64,000 nt of DNA, from the NCBI GenBank assembly GCA_026709625.1, contig JAPOSR010000037.1:1-64000 (forward strand), read 5' to 3'. The DNA comes from Chloroflexota bacterium (GTDB lineage: Bacteria > Chloroflexota > Anaerolineae > Aggregatilineales > Phototrophicaceae). The translations under genes were made by a program, and so were the position numbers. Within the stretch, counting starts at the first letter, position 1. Each line of letters starts with the position of its first letter. The notes beneath the pieces were generated by a model, which had not been told where the DNA came from, did not search any database, and saw nothing but the letters and a program-made list of their open reading frames with translations. Positions 63,355 through 64,000 of the stretch are shown piece after piece.

Positions 63355-63547
63355 AGCTCAGGCTCCGTCTGCGCAGGCATACGATTATACACGCCACTTC
63401 TGTATTAATGACCCAATCGCGGCGCAACAGGTGATAAATTCACTTGGTGAATCTTATGCCATCTTAATGCCAGCGCCGCTGATTTTATGCCGCGCATTCG
63501 CTATGATTGGTTGTCTAGGCTTTTCACATCATCTACGATGATTCCGC

Positions 63548-64000
63548 ATGTCCGAGCGCAGCAACGACGACTGGCTGGCAGCCCTCCGCGACCCGACGGC
63601 GCAAACTGCCGCGCTTGGCGATTTGCGGGCGCGCCTGCAGCGCAGCCTCTATTTCTACCTCAGCCAGGACCGCAGCGACCTGCGCGGATTGGCAGCGCAG
63701 GAATTGACGCAGATCGCTGAAGACCTGGCGCAAGACGCCACCCTGCGCGTGATGGACAACCTGCACAAGTTCCGCGGAGAAAGCCGCTTTACCACTTGGG
63801 CGACCAAGATCGCCATCCGCTTGGCGATCAGCGATTTGCGCCGCGCCCGCTACAAAGATTTCAGCCTCGACCACCTGACTGCCGATGACGAGCTGTTGCC
63901 AAGCCGCGCCCGCTTGACCAGTCCGTCTGCTCCCACACCCGAGCGCGCCGCCGAACGCGACGATGTGCTGGAAAAAATCGAGATGGCGCTGCGTGAAGCG
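63548..64000 (+). CDS. Sigma-70-family RNA polymerase sigma factor (ECF-like), partial
   Basis: The first 151 codons, open at the window edge. LAQDATLRVMDNLHKFRGESRFTTWATKIAIRLAISDLRRARYKDFSLD is region 2 (core binding and -10 recognition) of ECF-type sigma factors. Region 4 is beyond the edge. An N-terminal extension of about 50 residues precedes it. Start at the ATG at 63548. It is divergent from ftsH, with 193 bases between. Confidence 0.85.
   Translation, partial: MSERSNDDWLAALRDPTAQTAALGDLRARLQRSLYFYLSQDRSDLRGLAAQELTQIAEDLAQDATLRVMDNLHKFRGESRFTTWATKIAIRLAISDLRRARYKDFSLDHLTADDELLPSRARLTSPSAPTPERAAERDDVLEKIEMALREA

Noticed and set aside
1..64000. CRISPR arrays, transposase genes, rRNA and tRNA
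   Set aside because: Reading both strands, I found no regularly spaced repeats, no transposase motifs and no rRNA or cloverleaf sequence that I could support.

Overview
The window is a high-GC (roughly 58-60 % by eye), gene-dense bacterial segment with about 55 protein genes and no rRNA, tRNA, CRISPR array or transposase that I can see. The protein flavour suggests a Chloroflexota bacterium of the Anaerolineae type. I base this on several binding-protein-dependent sugar and BMP-type nucleoside importers, many small catabolic operons, a Tat-dependent short-chain dehydrogenase, simple signal peptides and single-copy FtsH/CoaE/GatA. This is inference from protein style, not from a marker gene.

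Layout. (1) 1-13.2 kb is a defence and conflict island. It holds RimI, a Fic protein, a type III restriction-modification operon (mod-res, with res frameshifted) whose last gene is translationally coupled by ATGA to a sarcosine-oxidase-like flavoenzyme, then NUDIX and LysE-type genes. Next comes a tandem array of RelE-like toxin/antitoxin genes with two orphan antitoxins and a 163-bp perfect direct repeat, followed by a one-chain MntA-HepT (nucleotidyltransferase + HEPN) fusion. (2) 13.3-23.6 kb has an orphan BMP binding protein, a broken methyltransferase, a LacI regulator with palindromic operator candidates, a sugar ABC operon ending in a SnoaL-like protein, and a PfkB-YjbQ-nucleoside hydrolase operon. 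(3) 23.8-33 kb has the Tat-exported SDR, an ADP-ribosylglycohydrolase, and a BMP/nucleoside ABC importer operon interrupted by one intact and one relic DNA methyltransferase. One of its permeases carries a large extracellular domain resembling a PPC beta-sandwich. (4) 33-44 kb has a frameshifted membrane protein, nucleoside hydrolase, M42 peptidase, a low-GC type II restriction-modification pair, an SIS/secreted-nuclease/PfkB operon, asparagine synthetase and a class III aminotransferase. (5) 44-57 kb has an orphan binding protein, an amidohydrolase-SDR-aldolase group and a second sugar ABC operon followed by DadA-like oxidase, aldo/keto reductase, DSD1-like PLP enzyme and a hydrolase. (6) 57-64 kb is mostly housekeeping (GatA, CoaE, FtsH, start of a sigma factor), with a protein that matches iodotyrosine deiodinase down to its lid triad.

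How the parts may work together. Two nucleoside hydrolases, an ADP-ribosylglycohydrolase, PfkB kinases and the BMP importer point to scavenging of nucleosides or ADP-ribose-type compounds. The two MalFG-type operons bring in sugars or sugar-like compounds that the adjoining oxidoreductases and aldolases would degrade. The methyltransferase, restriction and toxin genes form at least four separate insertions between these operons, often with lower GC.

Quality notes. Three genes (res, a nucleoside hydrolase, a membrane protein) each lose frame by what looks like one missing base, two of them in GG and one in a T run. That could be sequencing error rather than decay. A family of short G/C-rich palindromic repeats recurs in intergenic spaces. 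The strongest candidates for new biology are the toxin-antitoxin array with orphan antitoxins, the MntA-HepT fusion and the BMP permease with an extracellular domain.
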